Source: Bilophila wadsworthia ATCC 49260
GTDB lineage: Bacteria > Desulfobacterota > Desulfovibrionia > Desulfovibrionales > Desulfovibrionaceae
Length of the DNA stretch: 17,772 nucleotides
Reading direction: 5' to 3'
Assembly: GCF_000701705.1 (NCBI RefSeq)
Contig: NZ_JNJP01000076.1
Location: forward strand, 1-17,772
The notes beneath the pieces are model-generated. The model saw nothing but the letters and a program-made list of their open reading frames with translations, was not told where the DNA came from and searched no databases. Positions 1 to 5,079 of the stretch are shown here, in pieces. The position numbers and the translations under genes are program-made. Each line of letters opens with the position of its first letter. Positions within the stretch are counted from its first letter, which is position 1.

Positions 1-391
1 CCAGAGTGATGATTGCCGTCCGGCGCGTATGTCCTGCCATTTCAAAATTGTATACGGCGTCAATAAACACCTTGCGTGACAACACGACATCCCGTTCACG
101 GGAAGAAAGATGCGCGAGGGAAACGACGGGGTCTTGATGGATGGCGGGCGTGGCGGGTTCAAGGACGACCGGGAGGCTTTTCCGTTCCTCGGCGGAAACG
201 GCCAGCGCGATCGCTTCGCGTACGTCGGCGGGAAGCTTGACGGTGGGATATTCGAAGCCGCCGCCTTGACCAGAACGAGGGCGGGAAGGCCAGTTTTCTT
301 GCTTGGCGCGCAACAATACGCTTCTCACCGTTGCATATCCCAAAAAGGTTGCAACCTCGCGTGTTGTGTATGCTTCCTTGATCTCGCTCAT
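1..391 (-). CDS. Mu-like transposase A, N-terminal part (runs off the left edge)
   Basis: This is an open reading frame from ATG at 391 that stays open for about 130 codons to the window edge, so only the N-terminus is visible. Residues 1 to about 60 resemble the Mu-type winged-helix DNA-binding domain (a T-R-E-V start, then W-x-S-R-x-R and a G-Q-G-G-G-F-E-Y turn followed by a K-L-P helix start). In MuA that domain binds the internal enhancer/operator. The next ~60 residues have the helical look of the MuA region leading to the end-binding domains. MuA-family proteins bind the prophage ends, assemble the transpososome and carry a DDE catalytic core, which would lie outside this window. The start follows GAGGTGAGG. 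The gene lies 43 bases after the small zinc-finger gene and reads in the same direction, as expected of an early operon. Identification rests on N-terminal pattern only. Confidence 0.8.
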   Translation of the reverse strand, partial: MSEIKEAYTTREVATFLGYATVRSVLLRAKQENWPSRPRSGQGGGFEYPTVKLPADVREAIALAVSAEERKSLPVVLEPATPAIHQDPVVSLAHLSSRERDVVLSRKVFIDAVYNFEMAGHTRRTAIITL

Positions 392-434
392 ATCCTCACC
401 TCATAAATTCGCCCCGGTTTGTAAGATTCCGCCC

Positions 435-635
435 TTACTTTCTATTCCTCTTCGGCAAATACCGAAGATGCTTTCTTCCGGGATTAGCCTTTAAAAGGGC
501 CGTGATTGCCCTGACACACTGATTGCAGATGAAGATGTTTTTATCTTCAACCTGTATGAGAAGCCCGCACTCTTCATCGACGGCACCACAGAAGCTACAG
601 GCGGGCTTGCTGTACTTCGCTGTTCCCGTCGTCAT
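435..635 (-). CDS. Stand-alone ClpX-type C4 zinc-binding domain protein (66 aa)
   Basis: A small protein made almost entirely of the zinc-binding domain normally found at the N-terminus of the ClpX unfoldase. The metal ligands are visible as C13-x2-C16 in CSFCG and C37-x2-C40 in ICNQCV, with the family's hydrophobic L-L-I between them. The tail is basic (R-K-H...K-R-N-R-K) and there is no AAA+ module. In ClpX this domain dimerises and docks adaptors and some substrates, including MuB and lambda O. I chose the internal ATG at 635 because AAGGAG lies 8 bases upstream and because it overlaps the stop of the preceding HTH gene as ATGA; the longer frame from 659 lacks this. It sits between that HTH gene and the transposase gene. 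Small ClpX-finger proteins occur in phages and islands, usually as hypotheticals. A role in modulating host ClpX is inference. Confidence 0.8.
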   Translation of the reverse strand: MTTGTAKYSKPACSFCGAVDEECGLLIQVEDKNIFICNQCVRAITALLKANPGRKHLRYLPKRNRK

Positions 636-913
636 GCCGCCGTCTCCTTTTCCGCCCACCTTTCAGGATACCGAGGGTCAAACAGATATTTATCAGGCAC
701 GCCCGCATCCCGGAGCGCGTCCAGTATGCGGGCGCTGTGGTTCTTGCCGAGGATGGTTGCAGAGACGGCGGACAGGGACACCTTGAGTTCATAGGCTATT
801 ACAGTTGCCGTCCGCCCGTTGCGCCGCAACGCCTCATGAATGCGCATGGAATAAAAACAACGCCGTTCTCCTATTTTCGCTCTAACGAGAGTGTCATTGG
901 TTGCAAATTTCAT
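632..913 (-). CDS. Small HTH DNA-binding protein, Ner/BcepMu gp16-like
   Basis: This is a 93-residue basic protein. Residues about 18-65 form a helix-turn-helix: R-I-H-E-A-L-R-R-N-G, then a first helix ending A-Y-E-L-K-V-S, then the recognition helix S-A-V-S-A-T-I-L-G-K. This is the layout of small phage regulators such as Mu Ner and BcepMu gp16-type proteins. The C-terminus (V-P-D-K-Y-L-F-D-P-R) is typical of this kind of HTH peptide. By position it is the first gene of the leftward early operon, where Ner in Mu turns down both the early and the repressor promoters. I preferred ATG 913, preceded by a GGGGGA stretch, over the in-frame ATG at 1024, whose extra 37 residues do not look like protein. 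Its stop overlaps the start of the zinc-finger gene. The HTH class is fairly clear; the Ner-like role is inferred from location. Confidence 0.72.
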   Translation of the reverse strand: MKFATNDTLVRAKIGERRCFYSMRIHEALRRNGRTATVIAYELKVSLSAVSATILGKNHSARILDALRDAGVPDKYLFDPRYPERWAEKETAA

Positions 914-1039
914 AATTCCCCCGGCTATAATGCGGCCTAGCCGTAGTTTTTGGTGAAGCCAACAGCTAAAAGTTGATCTTGAGTCGGTTGCCGGGTAGAT
1001 TGAGCTATCAACTACATTTCTCAACCGCCCGTAGGTTTG

Positions 1040-1150
1040 TTTTGAACCAAAATTTATTAGTTGTCAAACGATTTTTGGTATAAACTTCTTTTTAAACCAA
1101 AAAATATTATATCTAATAAATTTAGACAGTTGTAGTAATCTTTTCAATAC
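1040..1150. promoter_or_regulatory. Divergent early/repressor control region with nested dyads
   Basis: This AT-rich region lies between the divergent repressor and Ner-like genes. Three related sites share AACCAAAA: 1044-1055 (+), 1071-1085 (reverse orientation) and 1094-1105 (+). An outer perfect 11-bp inverted repeat (AAATTTATTAG at 1050-1060 and CTAATAAATTT at 1113-1123) and an inner 8-bp one (TTTTTGGT 1072-1079, ACCAAAAA 1096-1103) are centred within one base of each other near 1087. On the minus strand a perfect TTGACA (1067-1062) and a perfect TATAAT (1111-1106) are present, though not as a correctly spaced pair. For the repressor, TAGACA (1123-1128) with a 17-base spacer to AATACA is a weak candidate. 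Binding by the S24 repressor and/or the Ner-like protein is inferred. Confidence 0.6.
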
Positions 1151-1188
1151 AAAGAAAAGTACAAACTTCGGGCAAGGAACTTTATACC

Positions 1189-1887
1189 ATGAACACGCTC
1201 GGAGAAAGGATAAAACTGTTGCGCGGTGATACTACACAAGCTGTATTTGCGGCCTCGTTAGGTATCCCCCAGATGACGTTAAGCAACTATGAGACAGGAA
1301 AAAGCGAACCGAAATTTAGTTTGATTAATACGATTTGTACCACTTTTAGTGTTAGTGCTGATTGGCTTCTCTTTGGTCGCGGCCCTATGCGCTCGGGTGA
1401 TGTTCAACAGGAAGAAAAGCTAGTCGAACTTTGTAGAAAAACAGATAAAATCATAACAAGCGCGGATGACGAAGTCGTTATGATCCCTATGGTTGAAGCC
1501 GTTCTTTCGGCTGGGGGCGGGAGTTTTGAAACAGGCGCAACAATCGGTCGTGGCTACGCCTTCCGGCGTGATTTTATTCAACGCAAGGGAAATCCCGATA
1601 ATATGGTTCTCATGCGTGTTGCAGGCGACAGTATGGAGCCTGAAATTTTAAGCGGTGATGTTGTCCTTATAGATCAGGGAAAAACACGGATTGTCCCCGG
1701 ACACATGTTTGCCGTTGGCTTTGAAGAAGCCATTTACCTAAAACGTATTGATATCATGCCGGGAAAAGCTATTCTGAAAAGTGCCAATCCCGCATATCCG
1801 CCGATGGAATTAGATATACGGGGGCAACTGAGCGACCAATTCCGCGTCATAGGCCGCGTTTTGTGGAGCGGACGGGAATACAAGTAG
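1189..1887 (+). CDS. Prophage repressor, HTH-XRE plus S24 (LexA/CI-type) peptidase
   Basis: This is a 232-residue CI-like repressor. Residues about 5-62 form an XRE helix-turn-helix (Q-A-V-F-A-A-S-L-G-I turn, then recognition helix Q-M-T-L-S-N-Y-E-T-G, ending in D-W-L-L-F-G). The C-terminal half is an S24 peptidase: nucleophile Ser148 in G-D-S-M-E-P and general-base Lys185 in Y-L-K-R-I. A probable self-cleavage bond is Ala108-Gly109 in L-S-A-G-G-G. In this family RecA* stimulates autocleavage after DNA damage and removes repression. By position it maintains lysogeny by shutting off the divergent early operon. Mu's own c repressor lacks an S24 domain and is instead controlled by ClpXP, so this version suggests SOS induction. 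AAGGA lies upstream of the ATG, and a strong terminator follows at 1963-1997. Base composition is lower in GC than the backbone. Confidence 0.9.
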   Translation: MNTLGERIKLLRGDTTQAVFAASLGIPQMTLSNYETGKSEPKFSLINTICTTFSVSADWLLFGRGPMRSGDVQQEEKLVELCRKTDKIITSADDEVVMIPMVEAVLSAGGGSFETGATIGRGYAFRRDFIQRKGNPDNMVLMRVAGDSMEPEILSGDVVLIDQGKTRIVPGHMFAVGFEEAIYLKRIDIMPGKAILKSANPAYPPMELDIRGQLSDQFRVIGRVLWSGREYK

Positions 1888-1934
1888 AAAACAAAAAATC
1901 GCGGCCCTGTTTTGACTGCGAAAAATACATGCGT

Positions 1935-1958
1935 TTTGGTGTACGTTTTGACACCAAA
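1935..1958. promoter_or_regulatory. Inverted repeat sharing the operator half-site
   Basis: TTTGGTGT (1935-1942) and ACACCAAA (1951-1958) form a perfect 8-bp inverted repeat around an 8-base centre, 48 bases after the repressor stop. The ACCAAA core matches the sites in the 1044-1105 control region, so it may be a distal repressor site. Binding is not shown. Confidence 0.45.
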
Positions 1959-1962
1959 CAAC

Positions 1963-1997
1963 AAACGGGCGGCTCCAATGAGGAACCGCCCGTTTTT
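1963..1997 (+). terminator. Rho-independent terminator of the repressor gene
   Basis: AAACGGGCGG-C-TCC pairs with GGA-A-CCGCCCGTTT around an AATGA loop, with one internal C/A mismatch, and is followed by a run of five T. It is a strong GC-rich hairpin 75 bases after the repressor stop. Confidence 0.88.
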
Positions 1998-2007
1998 GAT
2001 CATCCTG

Positions 2008-2185
2008 TGATCATTCCATCCCGAATTGCGCGCTAAAAATACCCCACTGGCGATCAAAAATGATCAATCTGTTCCGAATCGCGCGCGAAATTTTCCGCCT
2101 CAAAATTTTTCATAACATCCCGTGACGCAAGGCCAATCTACCCATTTCCCGAATTGCCTGCATGTCCCGAATTGATCGCTACCCC
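2008..2185 (+). repeat. Four direct copies of TCCCGAATTG (candidate transposase-binding sites)
   Basis: TCCCGAATTG occurs exactly at 2019-2028, 2147-2156 and 2165-2174, and as TTCCGAATCG at 2072-2081, all in the same orientation. The first two copies are each preceded by TGATCA (2008-2013, 2061-2066) and followed by GCGCGC or a close variant, so the repeat unit there is about 26 bases. The array sits outside the repressor, where a Mu-like phage keeps the multiple transposase sites of its left end. The function is inferred from location and copy number. Confidence 0.55.
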
Positions 2186-2206
2186 AGTTTAAAGAGGGGC
2201 AAGCAC

Positions 2207-2318
2207 GCCATAGCATACCGCGTACCGTGCCATTGAGTACCGCGTCACCTAAAAAAGCGGCGGAAACACGCCACACAATACCGAGTAAGGAAGGAAACGC
2301 GCCGCTCAGTACCGTAAC
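2207..2318 (+). repeat. Four direct copies of an 18-base GCCA(N5-6)TACCG-type repeat
   Basis: Copies lie at 2207-2224, 2229-2246, 2270-2287 and 2301-2318. They share GCC(A/G), then six variable bases, TACCG and usually GTA. Several are preceded by AARCRC. Spacings are 22, 41 and 31 bases, and an extra TACCG lies at 2223-2227. An AT-rich stretch (about 2317-2350) follows directly. The layout is iteron-like, but no replication gene is present. These could instead be further transposase sites at the prophage end. Confidence 0.5.
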
Positions 2319-2393
2319 TATATATATTCTATAAAAGAAGAAATAAGAGAGATCCCGGTTAATATGAAAAGGGAACCTCTCCCCTTGCCGGCC

Positions 2394-2860
2394 CCCCAAG
2401 ATAGGGACTCACGTTCGGAATACTCCGAACGCTCGACGCCGCACCGGGGAGCATGACGAAAAGGCCACCGCGAGGGAAGGCAGGGGGCAGCCTTTGAAGC
2501 CGATCCTGCTATGCTCGGGCTGTACAGGTCCGACTTGAACAGAAACGAAGCACAGGGGAAGCACGGCAGAGGTAAGGACTCACGAAATAGCTGGAGCGGT
2601 TCGGAAACGGGCCACCTCTTTTTGTGGCCTCCCCTCCCCGATGTTGAGGGGAGAAGGAATCCCCCTGTATTGCCAATCTGAACCCCGGTTTTGGGAAAAA
2701 TGACTAATTCTGGGCAAAATACCTCTCGGAGGCCCGCGGGAGCTTTGGACGGGGTACAAGAGCTGGCGCGGCGGGCGTGGGATTGTGTATAGGGCTACCC
2801 ATGCTGGGAACCTTCACCACCCTTCACCTTCATACAGAAAAAACCGGGACAGAACGCCGG
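2394..2860. other. Intergenic stretch without a recognisable gene, hairpin-rich
   Basis: No reading frame here looks like a protein, and I recognise no known RNA family. What can be seen: a perfect 8-bp hairpin CGTTCGGA/TCCGAACG (2412-2419 and 2424-2431) with a 4-base loop; GGACTCACG repeated directly at 2405-2413 and 2576-2584; and two abutting hairpins, GGCCAC/GTGGCC (2610-2629) and TCCCCTC/GAGGGGA (2630-2652). CCTTCACC occurs twice near 2811-2828. The stretch may be backbone beside the prophage, an undescribed RNA, or decayed island DNA. Confidence 0.4.
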
Positions 2861-2864
2861 ACCA

Positions 2865-2900
2865 TAAAAAAGCTCTCACAGTGAATATCTGTAAGAGCTT
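2865..2900 (-). terminator. Terminator after the tRNA (end of the ileS operon)
   Basis: Read on the minus strand, AAGCTCTTACAG and CTGTGAGAGCTT form a 12-bp stem with one mismatch around a short loop, followed by a T-run at 2870-2865. It lies 8 bases past the CCA end of the tRNA. Confidence 0.88.
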
Positions 2901-2908
2901 GATTTTGA

Positions 2909-2984
2909 TGGTGGACCCACTAGGACTTGAACCTAGGACGGACCGGTTATGAGCCGGTGGCTCTACCAACTGAGCTATAGGTCC
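2909..2984 (-). tRNA. tRNA with CAU anticodon, probably tRNA-Ile2
   Basis: The 76-base cloverleaf is complete. It has an acceptor stem GGACCTA/TGGGTCC, a D arm GCTC/GAGC, an anticodon stem ACCGG/CCGGT with loop CTCATAA, a T arm CTAGG-TTCAAGT-CCTAG, discriminator A and an encoded CCA. The CAU anticodon could mean elongator Met or Ile2 (lysidine-modified C34). Base pairs C4-G69 and C5-G68, which the lysidine synthase TilS is known to recognise, and the G-G-CTCATAA-C-C arm favour Ile2. It starts 9 bases after the stop of the NIL/ferredoxin gene on the same strand and is followed by a terminator, so it is probably cut from the operon transcript. Confidence 0.93.
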
Positions 2985-2993
2985 TCAGGGGCG

Positions 2994-3443
2994 TCATTCG
3001 GTCAGAACACCCTCTTCAGGAGCATCCATCTGCATGGCCCCGACAGGGCAAATACGGATGCAGCGCGCGCATACTGTACACTTTTCCTTGTCGAATGCAA
3101 GAAGGCGCGTTTTGATGTCGACGGTCAGCGCGGAGGACGGGCACAGAGCCGTGCACATGCCGCATTGCATACACTTGTCCTCATTATGCCAGATCCGCTG
3201 CGCCACGGGCGAAACCAGTACGCCCTTCTCCCGCAGGTAGCCGATCCCCTTGTCGCAGGCATCGCGTGAGCCCGACAGTTCGAGAGTCAAAAAACCTTCC
3301 TGCCGCGGCGTGATCTGGGCGGTACTGATGTTGAAATCGAGGTCAAACAGCCGGGTCAGGTTGCAGACCAACGGCGCCCCCGAAATGGTCGGGGGAAACG
3401 TCAGATGCACATTGGTACGGTAGGGCTTGGTTTCTTGGCTCAT
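2994..3443 (-). CDS. NIL-domain protein with two [4Fe-4S] motifs (probable homocysteine-synthesis partner)
   Basis: This is a 149-residue cytoplasmic protein. Residues about 6-80 match the NIL domain (the ACT-like fold also found at the C-terminus of the MetN methionine ATPase). They are followed by two ferredoxin cluster motifs, C-M-Q-C-G-M-C-T-A-L-C-P and C-T-V-C-A-R-C-I-R-I-C-P. Proteins of this NIL-plus-2[4Fe-4S] architecture in methanogens and Desulfovibrio work with a DUF39 protein to make homocysteine from aspartate semialdehyde and sulfide. That knowledge suggests the role here, although the DUF39 partner is not in the window. The start is preceded by AGGAAG. The gene begins 8 bases after the CpoB-like stop and ends 9 bases before a tRNA, so it belongs to the ileS transcript. 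Domain calls are secure; the pathway assignment is by family analogy. Confidence 0.88.
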   Translation of the reverse strand: MSQETKPYRTNVHLTFPPTISGAPLVCNLTRLFDLDFNISTAQITPRQEGFLTLELSGSRDACDKGIGYLREKGVLVSPVAQRIWHNEDKCMQCGMCTALCPSSALTVDIKTRLLAFDKEKCTVCARCIRICPVGAMQMDAPEEGVLTE

Positions 3444-3451
3444 GACGCTTC

Positions 3452-4312
3452 CTACATCTTGTTGTCTTTCATGAGCTGCGTAGCGCGGGTCGCTTCAGGC
3501 GACTTGGGGAATTTCTTGATGAGTTCCTGCAAGCGGACCTTGGCGGCGTCCTTCTTCCCGGCCTTGATGAAGCACATCCCCTGCTTCAAGTACGCGGAAG
3601 CGGCCTTCCCGCTGGAGCCATATTTGGAGATGACCTGTTCGTAATCCAGTGCGGCGGCCGGGAAGTTCCCAAGCTGGTAATTGCACTCGCCGCGCCAGAA
3701 CCACGCGTTGGAAACGAGCTTGTGCTTGCCGTACGTGTCCGTAAAATCCGAGAAGGACTTGAGGGCCTGCTTGTAGTTGCGGGCGTTGAACGACTGCACG
3801 CCGTTGTCGTAGAGAGCTTTGGCGATGTCGCCCTGAGCCTGCGTCTGCGGGGCGGCCTGCTGCGGGGCGGGAGCGGCCGCCTGCGGCTGCATGACGGGCG
3901 CGGCGGGCACGGGGGCCGCGGCGGTGGCGTCGGGCATGCCGGGCGCAGCGCCGGGAACGCCCGGAACGGCGGCCACGGGCAGTTCCATGCCGAACTGCGT
4001 GGCGATGGCCTGCAACGCGGCCTCGTGGTTGTTCACGCGCTGGGCGAGACCGGGAAGGCCGCCAGCGGCGGCCGTCGCATTGTTGAAGTCGTCGATCTGC
4101 CCTTTCACGGCGCTCATTTCCTGACGCAGGGACTGAACCTGCGCCCATGTGTCGGCCTGTGCGGGCTGCACGCCGGAAAGCTGGCTATTCAGAAGGCGGA
4201 TCTGCTGCTCCTGCTGGTTCAGACGCATCTGCATGGCGTCTATCTGGCCATTGGCACAGCCGGTCAGAACGAGCGAACCCAAAAGCAGGGGGAAGATATA
4301 CGGCTTTTTCAT
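3452..4312 (-). CDS. Tol-Pal accessory protein YbgF/CpoB-like lipoprotein
   Basis: This is a 286-residue exported protein. The N-terminus is a lipoprotein signal: K-K-P start, hydrophobic core, lipobox L-T-G-C with Cys19 as the lipid-modified residue. A Q-rich heptad-like coiled coil spans about 22-50, as in CpoB trimerisation segments. Then comes an Ala/Pro/Gln-rich linker (about 115-165), and the C-terminal ~120 residues form tetratricopeptide-like repeats (A-L-Y-D-N-G-V-Q-S-F, A-W-F-W-R-G-E-C-N-Y-Q-L-G, A-Y-L-K-Q-G-M-C). YbgF/CpoB helps couple Tol-Pal outer-membrane constriction with peptidoglycan synthesis. E. coli CpoB is soluble periplasmic, whereas this one carries a lipobox. No tol or pal genes are nearby. 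It sits in the ileS-lspA operon, 63 bases after the PLDc_N-like gene, beside the enzyme that would cut its signal peptide. ATG 4312 follows a modest AGGG. Confidence 0.85.
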   Translation of the reverse strand: MKKPYIFPLLLGSLVLTGCANGQIDAMQMRLNQQEQQIRLLNSQLSGVQPAQADTWAQVQSLRQEMSAVKGQIDDFNNATAAAGGLPGLAQRVNNHEAALQAIATQFGMELPVAAVPGVPGAAPGMPDATAAAPVPAAPVMQPQAAAPAPQQAAPQTQAQGDIAKALYDNGVQSFNARNYKQALKSFSDFTDTYGKHKLVSNAWFWRGECNYQLGNFPAAALDYEQVISKYGSSGKAASAYLKQGMCFIKAGKKDAAKVRLQELIKKFPKSPEATRATQLMKDNKM

Positions 4313-4375
4313 TGTATTACCCTGAAATGAAGGATTTGGATAATAAAGATACGCCCTTTGCGGGGAGAACTCAAG

Positions 4376-4576
4376 TCAGTGAGCACGCCGCCAGCCAAAC
4401 AGCACATAGGCCACGCCGCCGAGGACGGGAACAAACACGCACGCGACCATCCACAGCACCCGCTCGAGCGGCGTTTCAAAGGTATGGTTGAAGGCGTGCC
4501 AGATGCCCCACAAATTCAGCAACGCAGGCAGAAACAGCAGCGCGATCTGCCACCATTCAAGCGAAAACAGACTCAC
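4376..4576 (-). CDS. Small PLDc_N-like membrane protein (66 aa, GTG start)
   Basis: This short membrane peptide has two hydrophobic segments, about residues 8-27 (W-W-Q-I-A-L-L-F-L-P) and 41-60 (L-W-M-V-A-C-V-F-V-P-V-L-G-G). It ends in G-V-A-Y-V-L-F-G-W-R-R, the typical ending of the PLDc_N domain found in cardiolipin synthases and many free-standing small membrane proteins. There is no phospholipase catalytic domain, so no enzyme activity is claimed. The start is taken as GTG 4576 because it overlaps the lspA stop as GTGA, giving translational coupling. No ATG gives a plausible protein, and longer in-frame readings run back through lspA in the wrong frame. It lies between lspA and the CpoB-like gene. 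The family call rests on the hydrophobic pattern and C-terminal motif. Confidence 0.7.
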   Translation of the reverse strand: MSLFSLEWWQIALLFLPALLNLWGIWHAFNHTFETPLERVLWMVACVFVPVLGGVAYVLFGWRRAH

Positions 4577-5079
4577 GAAGCCCTCCCGGACGGACCTTTC
4601 AGCCACATGCTGAGGCAAACGAGCAGCGCGCCGCAACAGATGGCGATGTCCGCCACGTTGAACGCGGGCCAATGCCACTGGCCGACATAGAAATCCAGAA
4701 AATCCACAACGGCACGGAACCGGATGCGGTCCACAAGGTTGCCCACGGCTCCGCCGAGCACCATGCCAAGCCCCCAGAACAGCAGCTTTTCGCCGCGTTG
4801 CGCCGAGCGCGCGAGCATGAAAATCACGCCCGCCGAAACCAGCGTAGCCGCGAAGAACAGCCAAAACTGCCATTCGATGTCCGACCGGTTGAGGAACCCG
4901 AACGCGGCCCCGCGATTGCGGATATTCACCAAATCAAAGAAGCCGGGGATGACCGTCACCGCCCCATAATAGGGCAGTGACGCCATCACCCACAACTTGG
5001 TCAGCTGGTCGAGCACAAGCGCGCCGACGCCGACGCCCAAAACAACTCTATAACGAGTATCCTTACCCGGCTCTGCCAC
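4573..5079 (-). CDS. lspA: Lipoprotein signal peptidase (signal peptidase II)
   Basis: LspA cleaves the signal peptide from prolipoproteins after diacylglyceryl transfer, within the inner membrane. The 168-residue protein has four hydrophobic segments and the family motifs: D-Q-L-T-K near the first helix, N-x-G-A-A-F-G, and the two catalytic aspartates in N-L-V-D-R and F-N-V-A-D. The start is set at GTG 5079, which overlaps the ileS TAG stop as TAGTG, implying translational coupling. A longer frame from ATG 5118 would lie inside ileS and adds a basic stretch not usual for the family. Likely substrates encoded in this window include the CpoB-like protein and the two tandem lipoproteins. ileS-lspA pairing is common in bacteria. 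The gene also overlaps the following small membrane gene by four bases. Confidence 0.95.
   Translation of the reverse strand: MAEPGKDTRYRVVLGVGVGALVLDQLTKLWVMASLPYYGAVTVIPGFFDLVNIRNRGAAFGFLNRSDIEWQFWLFFAATLVSAGVIFMLARSAQRGEKLLFWGLGMVLGGAVGNLVDRIRFRAVVDFLDFYVGQWHWPAFNVADIAICCGALLVCLSMWLKGPSGRAS

Larger units (their letters stand above)
1..2390. mobile_element. One end of a Mu-like transposable prophage
   Basis: This region holds a lysogeny/early module in the Mu arrangement. A repressor (1189-1887, +) is divergent from a leftward Ner-like HTH gene, a small zinc-finger gene and the N-terminus of a MuA-family transposase that continues past position 1. In Mu the repressor lies nearest the phage left end and ner, A and B read inward, so the rest of the prophage should lie left of the window and its end should fall right of the repressor. 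Base composition supports transfer: 1020-1190 is strongly AT-rich and the repressor is less GC-rich than the backbone. The right boundary is approximate. It was placed after two direct-repeat arrays (2008-2185 and 2207-2318) and the AT-rich stretch behind them. The partner end and the 5-bp target duplication cannot be seen, so the exact junction is unknown. Confidence 0.75.

Noticed and set aside
2207..2318. CRISPR array
   Set aside because: The repeats are short, imperfect and irregularly spaced, with no uniform spacers and no cas genes in the window.
2100..2399. Minus-strand frame of 99 codons across the repeat arrays
   Set aside because: It runs through both direct-repeat arrays, has an aromatic-rich random-looking translation and no clear ribosome site.
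2661..2870. Short minus-strand frame beginning near the CCTTCACC repeats
   Set aside because: It gives only about 30-40 codons with no motif and no supporting context. It could be a relic of an island gene, but that cannot be supported.
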